Shown here in pieces: positions 1-9,046 of a stretch of 64,000 nt of DNA; position 1 is the stretch's first letter, and each line of letters starts with the position of its first letter. The stretch comes from Devosia sp. SD17-2 (GTDB taxonomy: Bacteria > Pseudomonadota > Alphaproteobacteria > Rhizobiales > Devosiaceae): NCBI RefSeq assembly GCF_029201565.1, contig NZ_CP104002.1, positions 3,365,001 to 3,429,000 on the forward strand, written 5' to 3'. The position numbers and the translations under genes were made by a program. Below the pieces are notes generated by a model. The model did no database searches. It was not told where the DNA came from and worked only from the letters and a program-made list of their open reading frames with translations.

Positions 1-40
1 CTGCGATGTCATCGAGCAGAGCAAGCAGGCCAACACTCAT
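1..40 (-). CDS. DUF808 family membrane protein, N-terminal fragment (cut by window edge)
   Basis: Only the first 13 codons lie in the window. They read MSVGLLALLDDIA, the typical opening of DUF808 (YedI-like) inner-membrane proteins of unknown function. The ATG is at 40-38 on the minus strand and a GGAG lies 8 nt upstream. Family assignment rests on this short N-terminus, which is distinctive, but the rest of the gene cannot be checked. Confidence 0.6.
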   Translation of the reverse strand, partial: MSVGLLALLDDIA

Positions 41-130
41 CGGGAAAACTCCAAAAATATATCGCAGGATAATGCGCGGCGACGCAGCTGGTGCCAAGAG
101 CCTGAAAATAAGTCGGCACTATGGAGAAAA

Positions 131-158
131 AGAAACGCCCGGCCTTTTGGACCGGGCG
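131..158 (-). terminator. Rho-independent terminator of glyS
   Basis: A 7-bp stem, CGCCCGG (136-142) with CCGGGCG (152-158), has a 9-nt loop. On the minus strand it is followed by a T-rich run (TTTCTTTTT). It lies 25 nt past the glyS stop codon, between glyS and the DUF808 gene. Confidence 0.8.
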
Positions 159-183
159 CACTGATGTTCAGCGGCGAAAAGGA

Positions 184-2208
184 TCAGCCGGCGACTTTGC
201 CGAAATCGGCGACCAGATGCATGGTGTCGCGCAGGCGTGCCAGAAGATTAAGGCGGTTGGCGCGGACGGCCGGATCGGCGTCGTTAACGAGCACTTCGGT
301 GAAGAAGGCGTCGACGGGCGCGCGGAGGGTCGCCAGATCCGCCATGGCGGCCTTGTAGTCGTCCTTGCCGACATGGCCGGCCACGGTCGCATTGACGCTT
401 TCGACGGCAGACGCCAGCGCGATTTCTTCCGGCAGTTTCAGTGCGGCCTGATCGACGGCACCGGCATAAGCCTTGCCGTCCTTCTTTTCTTCGGCGGCGA
501 GAATGTTGGCAGCGCGCTTGTAGCCGGCGAGCAGGTTTGCACCATCATCGCTGGAGAGCAGCGCGGAGAGAGCCTCGGCACGCTGGGTGATCTGGAGCAT
601 GTCATTGCTGTCGGCCGAGATAACGGCATCGACGAGGTCGTGACGGGCGCCGGATTCGCGCAGGGTGACCTTCAGGCGATCATGGAAGAAGGCGAGGAGA
701 TCGACATCGACCTGAAGCGGGAATTTGAGCCCGTTCTCGGTGATGATGCGGATGACGCCCAGAGCGGCGCGGCGCAGCGCAAAGGGGTCGCGCGAGCCGG
801 TGGGCTTTTCGTCGATCGACCAGAAACCGGTGAGGAGGTCGAGCTTGTCGGCCAGGGCCACGGCGATGGAGATCGGCTCGGTGGGGACCTGATCGGTCGG
901 GCCGAGCGGCTTGTAGTGCATTTCCATGGCTGTCGCGATATCGGCGGGCTCGCCCTGCGCAGTGGCGTAATAGCGGCCCATCAGGCCCTGCAGCTCAGGG
1001 AATTCACCGACCATCTGGGTGGTGAGATCGGCCTTGGCGAGCATGGCGGCGCGCTTGGCGCGTTCGGGATCAGCACCGATCTGCGGGGCGATTTCGCCCG
1101 CGAGTTTGACCAGACGTTCGATGCGGGCGAACTGGCTGCCGAGCTTGGCGTGGAAGACGGTCTCTTCGAGCTTGGGCAGACCATGCTCGAGCGGCAGCGC
1201 CAGATCGGAATTGTAGAAGAACATCGCGTCCGAGAGGCGCGCGCGAATGACGCGCTCATTGCCGGATACGATCGTCGCGCCACCATCAGTGGGGACGGTG
1301 TTGGAAATGATGATGAAGTTCGGCGCCAGCTTGCCGGAGGCATCGCGCAGGCAGAAACATTTCTGATTGGCGCGGATGGTGGCGATGATGACTTCTTCAG
1401 GCAGGGTGAGGAAGTCCGGATCGAACGCACCCATCATGACATTGGGCCATTCCACCAGCCCGGCGACTTCCTCGAGGAGGCCCTCGTCGGCAATGACGGT
1501 CAGGCCCTGTGCAAAGGCCAGCTGGTCGGCGTCGGCGCGGATGATATCCTTGCGGCGGTCGATATCGAGCACAACCTTGGCGCGCTCCAGAGCGGTGACG
1601 TAATCGTCGAAACGCTTGATGCGGATGGCCTCGGGCGCGAGGAAGCGGTGACCAAACGTGGTCTGGCCCGATTCAATGCCGGCAGCCGCGAAGGGAACGA
1701 CGATCGGCTCGTCGTTCTCCGTACCGAAGGTGGCGGTGATGGCGCGCAGCGGGCGCACCCAGTTGAAGCTGCCCGAGCCCCAACGCATGGATTTTGCCCA
1801 GGGGAAGTCGGTGAGAATCTTTGGCAGGATAGCCGAGAGCAGCTCGACCGCATCGGCACCCGGCTTTTCGATCAGCGCGATGTAAAAATCGCCCTTCTTC
1901 GGGTCGCTCTGGATTTTCGCGTCGTCAATCGACGAGAGGCCTGCGGCGCGCAGAAAGCCGTCGATGGCGGGCTGGGGAGCGCCGACCTTAGGGCCCTTCT
2001 TTTCTTCGCGCGTATCGGGCGAGCGCGGCGGCAGGCCAGACACGGTCAGCGCCAGGCGGCGCGGCGTGGCGAAGGCTTTTGCGCCCTCATAGACCAGACC
2101 TGCATCGACCAGAGCATTGGTGACAGCTTTCTTGAGGTCTTCGGCGGCGCGACGCTGGAAGCGGGCCGGGATTTCCTCGGAGAAGAGTTCGAGCAGCAGT
2201 TCTGGCAT
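184..2208 (-). CDS. glyS: Glycyl-tRNA synthetase beta subunit
   Basis: Beta subunit of the heterotetrameric (alpha2beta2) bacterial glycyl-tRNA synthetase, which charges tRNA-Gly in the cytoplasm. The 674-residue product opens with [17 protein letters not shown], the hallmark of the GlyS family, and continues with the [10 protein letters not shown] segment. The C-terminal part (about 550-674) resembles the anticodon-binding region. Length is slightly short of the usual 690-750. The alpha subunit gene glyQ lies upstream on the same strand but about 3.8 kb away, with four other genes between. Assignment is secure. Confidence 0.96.
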   Translation of the reverse strand: MPELLLELFSEEIPARFQRRAAEDLKKAVTNALVDAGLVYEGAKAFATPRRLALTVSGLPPRSPDTREEKKGPKVGAPQPAIDGFLRAAGLSSIDDAKIQSDPKKGDFYIALIEKPGADAVELLSAILPKILTDFPWAKSMRWGSGSFNWVRPLRAITATFGTENDEPIVVPFAAAGIESGQTTFGHRFLAPEAIRIKRFDDYVTALERAKVVLDIDRRKDIIRADADQLAFAQGLTVIADEGLLEEVAGLVEWPNVMMGAFDPDFLTLPEEVIIATIRANQKCFCLRDASGKLAPNFIIISNTVPTDGGATIVSGNERVIRARLSDAMFFYNSDLALPLEHGLPKLEETVFHAKLGSQFARIERLVKLAGEIAPQIGADPERAKRAAMLAKADLTTQMVGEFPELQGLMGRYYATAQGEPADIATAMEMHYKPLGPTDQVPTEPISIAVALADKLDLLTGFWSIDEKPTGSRDPFALRRAALGVIRIITENGLKFPLQVDVDLLAFFHDRLKVTLRESGARHDLVDAVISADSNDMLQITQRAEALSALLSSDDGANLLAGYKRAANILAAEEKKDGKAYAGAVDQAALKLPEEIALASAVESVNATVAGHVGKDDYKAAMADLATLRAPVDAFFTEVLVNDADPAVRANRLNLLARLRDTMHLVADFGKVAG

Positions 2209-2281
2209 GATGGCTTACCGATTAGAATGGGCGCGGTTTGCCTAGCAAGCGCGTCGCCAGATGTCCACACGCCTTGCCATC

Positions 2282-2653
2282 TCAGGTCGTGCGGGAGGCG
2301 AGATGAGCAACGCGCATGTCGTTGACGATCTCCATGATCTCGCGCGGCACGACGGCATAGCGCCCCTCGCGAAAACACTGCAGCGCGCCATAGCGCATGG
2401 AGAGGAAGACCAGAACCCTGAGGGTAAAGGGATCATCCGAGCAATCGGACATGAGCAGCGCCCTCCCCGGCTCGTCGAAGTAGTGGCGGGCGCGCAGGGT
2501 CACGCCGCCCTCTTCGAAGGTGTAGTCGATGTAATTGTACCAGAAGCCGAAATCGTCCGGCCGGTCGGGTGAGACGTCGCCATATTCGACGAGGTGCTGC
2601 ACCGCCACCGGGGCGATAATGTCCTGGGCATAGGGCGGTGCGGGCTCGGTCAT
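2282..2653 (-). CDS. Hypothetical protein, 123 aa
   Basis: A small, acidic, soluble protein with no signal peptide or membrane segment and no domain I recognise. It is rich in Tyr, Phe and Asp (for example FGFWYNYIDYTF) and ends with a predicted helix around EIMEIVNDMRVAHLA. The ATG is 6 nt after the stop of the DUF2207 gene and glyS follows 73 nt later, so it is probably co-transcribed with lemA and DUF2207. The tight spacing supports it being real. No function is proposed. Confidence 0.65.
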   Translation of the reverse strand: MTEPAPPYAQDIIAPVAVQHLVEYGDVSPDRPDDFGFWYNYIDYTFEEGGVTLRARHYFDEPGRALLMSDCSDDPFTLRVLVFLSMRYGALQCFREGRYAVVPREIMEIVNDMRVAHLASRTT

Positions 2654-2659
2654 TGCTGG

Positions 2660-4558
2660 CTACCATCCTCCCCCGCCACCACCGCCACCGCCGCCGCCGG
2701 AGAAGCCTCCGCCTCCGCCCGAAGACCCGGACGAACTGGCCTGGACGGGCTGGGCCGCGATCATGGCCGCAGCCATGCCTGAAGAGGCGGTGCTGATGGC
2801 ATTGGAGAGATTGCCCGAGGAGAAGCTCCGCGAGCCGCCATACCAGTGCGGGTCATAGGACCCCTGGCTGGCGTCGGACACCGCATTGCGCGCCAGTTCA
2901 GCCTCGAAATGCTCGGACCACGGCTTTTCGACGCCAAGGGCGATGGCATAGGGCAAGATGCGCTCGAAACGCTCGATGGTCATGGGCGGCTCCTTGTCGA
3001 TATTGAGCCGGTTCTTTTCGGCGGTTTCGAGGTAGAGCTTAAAACCTTCGATCTCGTCCATGACCTTGCGGCCCTGCACGGTGGGTGCGCGCATCAGCAC
3101 GGCGAAAATGGCGCTGATGGCCACCAGCGAAGCCGCAGCCACAGCGGCCGTATTGATGGTGATATCGGTAAAGCTCTCGGCCAGCCCGCCGAGGAAGTTA
3201 AAGCCGAAGAAGCCGAGAAAGATGATGATGATAAAGCGTTGCCAGCCGCCCTGTCGCAGCACGCTGAAAAAGATCGAGCCAATGACGGTGACGAAGACGC
3301 CGCCGACAAAGGCGCCGAAGAGCCAGACCGGCTCAAGGATGTCGAGCGCGACCATGCCGACCATCATCAGGGCCGCAAAAACGAAGCTGAGAATGGCGAA
3401 GCCTGCATTGTGGTTGAACCAGACGGCACGGTTCTCACGGGTGATGGCGCTGGTGAATTTTTCACGCTGGCTGCCGAGCTCTTCGCCATGGGCCTTGTCG
3501 AGGGTGACGCTCTGCTGGGCTTCAAAATAGCGGAAGAGGATTTCCTCGCCCACCGGGAGCTTTTCATCCAGCGCCTTGCCAGTCCGCGTGACCGAGAGGG
3601 TGTCATTTTCATTGCGGATGGTGATGAGCCCGCGCACGCCCAGATTGAAGATGGCGGCGGTGAGTGCCGTCCAGCCGGAATTCTTGAAACCCCAATTGTG
3701 CACGTAGTGGGTCAGGGCCGGCGAGAAATCCTTGGGCGGGTAAAACAGCGGAATGACCGTGCCCTTGGGCGGATCGCGCCCGACGCGGGACCAGGCAGTG
3801 AAATTGTAAGCGAGAAGAATAAGCACGCAGAGGACAGGTAGCCAGACCTCACGCAGGTCTGAGGCCGACTGCACCAGCGCATCGAGCCCTTCCGGGAACT
3901 GGATGAGCCCCTTCTCGAAGGAGACGGAAAAGGTCATGCCCTCGCCCGGCCCCAGCACGCGCTGGGTGCGGAAGACGACGATATTGTCGGCTTCGCGGGT
4001 GACGCGCACGGCCTGTTCGGCCGAGCCGACATCGCCGGTATAGGCGACCGCATCGGAAATGACGGCGCCGTCCGGCAGGGTGACGCGCGCCACCGATTTC
4101 AGCACCGGGAAATCCCAGTAATTGCCGGTCGCATTCCAATAGAGCTCGTCATGGTCCGCAAAGGGGCGGGCCATGCGGTCCATGACATAGGAGATGGTGT
4201 AGCGGTGCTGGCCACGATTGAGCAGTCGTTCTGAACTGCCGATCCAGATGCGCTGGAAATTGCCCATGCGCTCGACGTTGTAGTCTTCCGGGGCCCCGGC
4301 GCGGGTGACGCCTTCGACCGTGAGGCTGACGCGGATCTTGTTGCCCGATTCGCCGAGCAGCACCGTCGGGATATCCCGATAGATGCCGCGACGGATATTG
4401 ATGCCTTCGGCCCGGACGTCGATGGTCTCGACGACGCGGACCGATCCGTCTGTGCGCAGCGTGACGTCGCTGGCAAAAGCCAGGATTTCCTCGCGCGCTG
4501 CCGCAGGCAGGGCAAGGGCGAGGACCAGCGCGAAGGCAGTCAGGAGGCGGGCAAGCAT
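2660..4558 (-). CDS. DUF2207 domain membrane protein
   Basis: 632-residue membrane protein. A signal peptide (about 1-21, MLARLLTAFALVLALALPAAA) is followed by a large extracytoplasmic DUF2207 region, a membrane segment near 241-258, a cluster of hydrophobic segments between about 380 and 490, and a cytoplasmic part. It ends in a long Gly/Ser tail (GGGGGFSGGGG type), which is typical of this family. Biochemical function is unknown. It lies 16 nt downstream of lemA; LemA and DUF2207 proteins are often encoded together and probably act in one envelope-associated unit (inference). Confidence 0.88.
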   Translation of the reverse strand: MLARLLTAFALVLALALPAAAREEILAFASDVTLRTDGSVRVVETIDVRAEGINIRRGIYRDIPTVLLGESGNKIRVSLTVEGVTRAGAPEDYNVERMGNFQRIWIGSSERLLNRGQHRYTISYVMDRMARPFADHDELYWNATGNYWDFPVLKSVARVTLPDGAVISDAVAYTGDVGSAEQAVRVTREADNIVVFRTQRVLGPGEGMTFSVSFEKGLIQFPEGLDALVQSASDLREVWLPVLCVLILLAYNFTAWSRVGRDPPKGTVIPLFYPPKDFSPALTHYVHNWGFKNSGWTALTAAIFNLGVRGLITIRNENDTLSVTRTGKALDEKLPVGEEILFRYFEAQQSVTLDKAHGEELGSQREKFTSAITRENRAVWFNHNAGFAILSFVFAALMMVGMVALDILEPVWLFGAFVGGVFVTVIGSIFFSVLRQGGWQRFIIIIFLGFFGFNFLGGLAESFTDITINTAAVAAASLVAISAIFAVLMRAPTVQGRKVMDEIEGFKLYLETAEKNRLNIDKEPPMTIERFERILPYAIALGVEKPWSEHFEAELARNAVSDASQGSYDPHWYGGSRSFSSGNLSNAISTASSGMAAAMIAAQPVQASSSGSSGGGGGFSGGGGGGGGGGGW

Positions 4559-4574
4559 CGCGTCAGTCGTCCCG

Positions 4575-5129
4575 TCAGAATTTTACCGTGGGCGCCTGGC
4601 GCTCGGCTTCGTTGTCGAGCTCGAAATACTGCGCCTTGGTGAAGCGGAAGGCGTTGGCGACAATATTGGACGGGAACGAATCAACCTGGATGTTCATGTC
4701 CCGGACCGCGCCATTGTAGTAGCGGCGGGCCATCTGGATCTCGTCCTCGGTGGTGCGCAGGGTCTGCTGGAATTCGAGGAAGGTGGTGTTGGCCTTGAGG
4801 TCCGGATAGGCCTCGGCCACTGCCAGCAGGCGACCCAGCGCACTCGAGAGTTCGCCTTCGGCCTTGGCGCGGGCTTCGGGGCCAGAGGCAGCGGCGCTGG
4901 TGGCAGCGGCGCGCGCCTGAACCACGGCTTCGAGCGTCTCGCGCTCATGGCCCATATAGCCCTTAACCGTCTCCATCATATTGGGAATGAGGTCGGTGCG
5001 GCGCTTGAGCTGCACATCGATGCCGCTCCAGCCCTCCTGGACCATCTGCCGGTTTTTCACCAGGCTGTTGTAGATGACGATGGCGTAGCCGATGACGGCG
5101 ACGGCAAGTACGAGAATGACCCATTCCAT
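4575..5129 (-). CDS. lemA: LemA family protein
   Basis: 184-residue protein with one N-terminal membrane segment (MEWVILVLAVAVIGYAIVIYN) followed by a helical cytosolic domain that contains the family core NRQMVQEGWSGIDVQLKRR and DLIPNMMETVKGYMGHE. Length fits LemA (about 185 aa). I chose the ATG at 5129: it gives the canonical MEWVILVLAV start and has AAGGGAG about 8 nt upstream; an upstream in-frame start would add 23 non-conserved residues. The molecular role is not established. It forms an apparent operon with the downstream DUF2207 gene. Confidence 0.9.
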   Translation of the reverse strand: MEWVILVLAVAVIGYAIVIYNSLVKNRQMVQEGWSGIDVQLKRRTDLIPNMMETVKGYMGHERETLEAVVQARAAATSAAASGPEARAKAEGELSSALGRLLAVAEAYPDLKANTTFLEFQQTLRTTEDEIQMARRYYNGAVRDMNIQVDSFPSNIVANAFRFTKAQYFELDNEAERQAPTVKF

Positions 5130-5461
5130 GACGCTGGCTCCCTTGGGATAGTGGGTTATGTCGGGCCGGACAGTGGCAGTTTCCCTCAATCGGCGCAATT
5201 GCTTGGCGGACGCCGGGACGGGGCAGGCTTGACTTTTCCCGTGGCGGCACTAGCTTTCAAGGCATGAACACGAGCCTTTCGCATCACCGCATCTTCCTGG
5301 TCGCAGGACTGAAGCCCTAGGCTTGCTCGCGCTGGAGCCTGCTTAGGGCAGGCCTTCGTTACACCTTTTCCCAGCGCCCCCGTTCATCCCGATTTTCCAA
5401 ACGACACGCCCGTCTGGTGATGCGCATTTTCGCGCGCCGCGGGCCGAGAGGACATGTTGCC
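5130..5461. other. 332-bp divergent intergenic region between lemA and the Rnk-like gene
   Basis: It must hold the promoters of lemA (minus) and the Rnk/GreA-C gene (plus), but I see no convincing -35/-10 pair. The one structure noticed is an imperfect hairpin at 5314-5349: GCCCTA with TAGGGC outside and GGCT with AGCC inside. No tRNA, repeat of the nearby palindromic type, or plausible small gene was seen. Confidence 0.4.
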
Positions 5462-5869
5462 ATGACGCAGCCCACCAGAGATTTGTCGCCCCGCATCGTG
5501 CTGGGTTCGACCGACCACGAGACGCTGGGACGCCTGGCCCGCGCCGGGCTGGACCGCATGCCCGAGCTGGCCGAGACGCTGCTCGACGAGCTCGACCGCG
5601 CCCGTGTCGTGGAAGATGCCAAGCTGCCCGAGGATGTGGTGCGCATGGGTGCGCGCGTCGTCTACCGCACCAATGGCGGGGCCGAGCAGGACGTGACGCT
5701 GGTCTATCCGGCCGAGGCCGATATTGCTGCGGGCAAGATTTCGGTGATGACGCCGATCGGCACGGCGCTGATCGGGCTCAAGGCCGGCCAGTCCATCACC
5801 TGGCGCGACCGCGCCGACAAGCGGCAGATGCTGACCGTGGTGGAAGTGAGGGCTGCGGCTGAAGCTTGA
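5462..5869 (+). CDS. Rnk/GreA C-terminal domain protein (nucleoside diphosphate kinase regulator-like)
   Basis: 135-residue protein of the Rnk type: a short helical N-terminal part (about 1-45) then the GreA/GreB C-terminal FKBP-like domain (about 50-130), with VVYRTNGGAEQDVTLVYP and the typical ISVMTPIGTALIGLKAGQSI. Rnk proteins bind RNA polymerase in E. coli and antagonise Gre factors; whether this one does is inference. The ATG at 5462 has GAGAGG about 10 nt upstream and gives MTQPTRDL; an upstream start would add 15 residues without homology. It is the only plus-strand gene within a minus-strand block. Confidence 0.8.
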   Translation: MTQPTRDLSPRIVLGSTDHETLGRLARAGLDRMPELAETLLDELDRARVVEDAKLPEDVVRMGARVVYRTNGGAEQDVTLVYPAEADIAAGKISVMTPIGTALIGLKAGQSITWRDRADKRQMLTVVEVRAAAEA

Positions 5870-5888
5870 TTTGATTGGGGTGCACTGA

Positions 5889-6036
5889 GTACCCCCACCC
5901 GGCCTCCCCCTGATAGGGGGAGGAGCCCATTGGGGCTCTCGCGGGCTCGTGCCCGACAACTCGCTTGAAGAACCCAATGGTTCCGACCTCACCGGCCGGT
6001 CCCCTCCCCCTACCAGGGGGAGGTTAGGTGGGGGTC
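5889..6036. repeat. Inverted pair of G/C-tract palindromic repeats
   Basis: Two near-identical units face each other. Each has a perfect 9-bp hairpin CCTCCCCCT/AGGGGGAGG (5903-5911 with 5915-5923, and 6003-6011 with 6015-6023). The outer flanks are also complementary: ACCCCCACCC on the left and GGTGGGGGT on the right. The element lies between two convergent genes (Rnk-like and glyQ). A related copy occurs at 10098-10210 in the same kind of position. It is probably a dispersed REP-like family and could also stop transcription from both sides (inference). Confidence 0.75.
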
Positions 6037-6056
6037 GACGAACCCCCGACAAAACC

Positions 6057-6980
6057 TTATTCCGCGCCGCCGCCGGCAGTCTGCAGCCAGGCTTCGCCGC
6101 AGGATTTTGCCAGTTCGCGGATGCGCAGGATGTAGCTCTGGCGCTCGGTGACCGAGATGACGCCGCGGGCGTCGAGCATGTTGAAATTGTGCGAGGCCTT
6201 CACAACCTGCTCATAGGCGGGGATGGCCATGGTCTGGCGATTGCCTTCGGCACCCTTGGCGAGGATAGCGCGGCATTCCTTTTCCGCATCATCGAAGTGA
6301 CGGAACAGCATTTCGGTATCGGCCGCCTCGAAATTGTACTTCGAGGATTCCTGTTCGTTCTGCAGGAAGACCTCACCATAGGTGACCTTCTCGTCGCCTT
6401 CGCGGCCGTTGAAGTTGAGGTCGTAGACGTTTTCCACGCCCTGCACATACATGGCGAGGCGCTCGAGACCGTAGGTGATTTCGCCCGGAACCGGGGAGCA
6501 TTCAAAGCCGGCGACCTGCTGGAAGTAGGTGAACTGAGAGACTTCCATGCCGTCGCACCAGCATTCCCAGCCCAGACCCCAGGCGCCGAGCGTCGGGCTC
6601 TCCCAGTCGTCCTCGACGAAACGGATGTCGTGCACCGAGGCGTCGAGGCCGATGGCGGCCAGCGAGTCGAGATAGAGCTGCTGGATGTTTTCCGGCGATG
6701 GCTTGAGGATCACCTGGAACTGATAATAGTGCTGCAGGCGATTGGGATTTTCGCCGTAGCGACCATCCTTGGGACGGCGCGAGGGCTGCACATAGGCGGC
6801 CTTCCACGGCTTTGGGCCCAGGGCGCGCAGCGTCGTAGCGGTGTGGAATGTGCCGGCGCCCATCTGCATGTCATAGGGCTGCAGAACAACGCAACCCTGC
6901 TCAGCCCAGAATTGCTGGAGCGTGAGGATCAGACCCTGGAAGGAGTTCTTCGGGTCCATATGGGCGGGGCGAGAGGTCAT
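6057..6980 (-). CDS. glyQ: Glycyl-tRNA synthetase alpha subunit
   Basis: Catalytic alpha subunit (307 aa) of the alpha2beta2 glycyl-tRNA synthetase. The family signature is clear: [37 protein letters not shown], the [20 protein letters not shown] motif and the conserved [21 protein letters not shown]. The ATG at 6980 ([12 protein letters not shown]) has AGGA 9 nt upstream; an upstream start adds 20 non-conserved residues. glyQ and glyS are usually adjacent, but here the beta subunit gene is about 3.8 kb downstream. Confidence 0.96.
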   Translation of the reverse strand: MTSRPAHMDPKNSFQGLILTLQQFWAEQGCVVLQPYDMQMGAGTFHTATTLRALGPKPWKAAYVQPSRRPKDGRYGENPNRLQHYYQFQVILKPSPENIQQLYLDSLAAIGLDASVHDIRFVEDDWESPTLGAWGLGWECWCDGMEVSQFTYFQQVAGFECSPVPGEITYGLERLAMYVQGVENVYDLNFNGREGDEKVTYGEVFLQNEQESSKYNFEAADTEMLFRHFDDAEKECRAILAKGAEGNRQTMAIPAYEQVVKASHNFNMLDARGVISVTERQSYILRIRELAKSCGEAWLQTAGGGAE

Positions 6981-7036
6981 CGACAAATATCCTGCATATA
7001 TGCGGGACAAACCTCTAGTTTGGACGCTCCCGGTGG

Positions 7037-7270
7037 TCAATGGCGCTTGTCGTTGCCATCCTTGTCGCCGGGTCGATAGGTGCCGTCCTTGTCGCGCTTG
7101 AGGTCGATGACGTCATGGGTCTGGCGATCCGCCATATCGCGCTGGCGGCGCAGCAGCTTTGCCCCTTCGGCATCAGCATTGAATTTCCCCGACCAGTCGC
7201 GCCAGATGCGGCGGACACCGAAATAGATGAGAATGGCGAGGGCCGCGAACAGCAGGATGCGCAAGAGCAT
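7037..7270 (-). CDS. Small single-pass membrane protein, hypothetical
   Basis: 77 residues: one N-terminal membrane segment ([19 protein letters not shown]) then a very charged tail rich in Arg, Lys and Asp ([37 protein letters not shown]). I recognise no family. It starts 12 nt after the S49 peptidase stop codon and precedes glyQ on the same strand, so it is probably in that transcription unit. Function unknown. Confidence 0.65.
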   Translation of the reverse strand: MLLRILLFAALAILIYFGVRRIWRDWSGKFNADAEGAKLLRRQRDMADRQTHDVIDLKRDKDGTYRPGDKDGNDKRH

Positions 7271-7282
7271 GGCCGGAAACTT

Positions 7283-8125
7283 CTAAAGGCCGAGCCGGGC
7301 CCAATGGGCACGGTCTTCGAGGGTTGAGACGGCATCATCTAGCACGCCAGAAGCGGAAATGCTCAAGCGCGGTAAGGCGAAGAATGGTTTTTTGGGCGCA
7401 ATGACCTTGAGCTCGATATCCGGCCCGAAGCGCTGGCGGAGGGTCGAATGGAGATCACCGATGGCGTCGACGAGGCCGAGCTCGACCCCGCGCAGGCCGG
7501 TCCACCATTGACCGGTAAAGAGCGTATCGTCGTCCGCCTTCAGGCGCCCTGCCCTATGGGCTTTGACGTGGTCGATGAAGACCTGATGGATATCGAGTTC
7601 GAACTGCTTGATGCGTTCCACGTCCTCTTCCTTCTCGGGGAGGAAGGGATCTAGCGTCGATTTATTGCGCCCAGCGGTATGGACGCGACGCTCGATACCA
7701 AGCTTGTCGATTGCTTCGACAAAGCCGAAGCCGGCCATGATGACGCCGATGGAGCCGACAATGGAGGACGGATCGACAAAGATTTCGTCGCCGGCCACCG
7801 CGATGAAATAACCGCCCGAGGCGGCGGCATCTTCGACAAAGACCAGCACCGGCTTGTTGTGCTGGTCGGCAAGTTCGCGGATCCGCTTGGAAATGAGCCG
7901 GCTCTGGACCGGCGAGCCGCCCGGAGAATTGATGACGATGGCGACGGCTGGCGCGGCTTTCATCGCAAAAGCACGGGTCAGCAGGGGTTCAACCCCGGCA
8001 ATGTTGAGGCGGCCGGGGCGCTGTTCAGCGGCAATGACCCCCTGAAGGCGCACGACGGGAATGACCGGGGCGCGACGGAGGACGCGGCGAAGCCAATTGG
8101 GTTTAGCACTGGTCAGTTCGGCCAT
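7283..8125 (-). CDS. S49 family peptidase (SppA/SohB type)
   Basis: 280-residue Ser/Lys-dyad protease of family S49, which includes signal peptide peptidase A. The catalytic serine is S103 in EDAAASGGYFIAVAGDEI and the general-base lysine is probably K155 in TAGRNKSTLDPF. The substrate-binding motif INSPGGSPVQS lies at 66-75. It is a short, single-domain form, and its N-terminus has no clear membrane segment (WLRRVLRRAPVIPVVRLQG), so membrane association is uncertain. Likely role: degradation of cleaved signal peptides or membrane fragments (family knowledge). Confidence 0.9.
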   Translation of the reverse strand: MAELTSAKPNWLRRVLRRAPVIPVVRLQGVIAAEQRPGRLNIAGVEPLLTRAFAMKAAPAVAIVINSPGGSPVQSRLISKRIRELADQHNKPVLVFVEDAAASGGYFIAVAGDEIFVDPSSIVGSIGVIMAGFGFVEAIDKLGIERRVHTAGRNKSTLDPFLPEKEEDVERIKQFELDIHQVFIDHVKAHRAGRLKADDDTLFTGQWWTGLRGVELGLVDAIGDLHSTLRQRFGPDIELKVIAPKKPFFALPRLSISASGVLDDAVSTLEDRAHWARLGL

Positions 8126-8169
8126 GTCCTCTCCTTCGTCCCGGCTGATTTAGGCATGGCGACAGGGGA

Positions 8170-8955
8170 TTACCAGTCGAGCACGCCGGCACCACGGAAA
8201 ATTGCGTCGAAGGCGGGGGCGAAGGCGCGGTCCTCAGCGCCATGCAGCGGACGGCTGGCCAGAAGCGTCAGCGGCGCGCGCGACCCCTTTATCCCGCGCA
8301 CGAGAATACGGCTCGCCGGCTGGTTTGGTCGCGGCGTCAGCGGCAGGATGGTGATGGCGCCGAAGCGCGGCGTGAAGGCGGCCAGCAAGGCCGCCAGCCC
8401 GGCTGCCGGATAGATGAAGATGATCTCGCCCCCGGCCTTGGCGGCTCCCGCGGCACAGCGCAGCCAGGTCTCGAGCTTATCGGCAGGCATGTGGCGCGCA
8501 TCGGCGCGGCTGTCGTTCGGGGCCAGCGTGCCCTGACCCGCGCCGAAGAACGGCGGGTTGGCGATGATGGCGTCGTAGTAATTGTCGAGCAGCCCGGCCT
8601 CTCGCCGCAGCGCCGGCTTTTCGAGGATATCGACCCCCAGAACATTGGCGCGGCAGGCTAGACCGTTCTCGTCAATGTTGCGACGCGCCAGGTGCGCGGT
8701 GTCGTCGTGGCGCTCGACCATAGTGGCAGTGCCGGTGAGGCCGAGAGAGAGCGAGACAAGCGAAGCCGTGCCCACGCCGGCGCCCAGATCGAGCAAATTC
8801 CTCGTGTCCCGGCCGATGGCAGCGCCGAGCAGCACCGAGTCGAGCCCGGCCCGAAAGCCGTGGCTGGGCTGCGACACAATGAGCCTGCCGCCTAAAAAGG
8901 CGTCGCGCGTTATGGTTTGGTGTTTTACAAACGGATTGGGCTGGTCTAGGGACAT
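8170..8955 (-). CDS. TrmN6-like tRNA1(Val) adenine N6-methyltransferase family protein
   Basis: 261-residue class I SAM-dependent methyltransferase. The SAM-binding motif LLDLGAGVGTASLVSL is followed by the catalytic N6-adenine motif NPPF (IIANPPFFG), as in YfiC/TrmN6, which methylates A37 of tRNA1(Val). The N-terminal TRDAFLGGRLIVSQPSHGFRAGLDSVLLGAA matches the family. The ATG at 8955 (MSLDQPNPF) was chosen because the conserved region starts soon after it and the divergent prenyltransferase gene begins 91 nt away. The tRNA substrate is inferred from the family. Confidence 0.85.
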   Translation of the reverse strand: MSLDQPNPFVKHQTITRDAFLGGRLIVSQPSHGFRAGLDSVLLGAAIGRDTRNLLDLGAGVGTASLVSLSLGLTGTATMVERHDDTAHLARRNIDENGLACRANVLGVDILEKPALRREAGLLDNYYDAIIANPPFFGAGQGTLAPNDSRADARHMPADKLETWLRCAAGAAKAGGEIIFIYPAAGLAALLAAFTPRFGAITILPLTPRPNQPASRILVRGIKGSRAPLTLLASRPLHGAEDRAFAPAFDAIFRGAGVLDW

Positions 8956-9046
8956 CGCACCCGGATGGCTGGTTCCGCGCGACCATATATGCGCGGGCGT
9001 GGCAGGCTCAACCCGTTTTGCCGCTGCGCCCAAAAAGAGGACGGTA

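Noticed and set aside
121..2325. Long open frame on the plus strand opposite glyS
   Set aside because: It is a shadow of the glyS codon pattern in GC-rich DNA; the translated product is low-complexity (Gly/Arg/Asp-rich), has no family feature, and glyS itself is certain.
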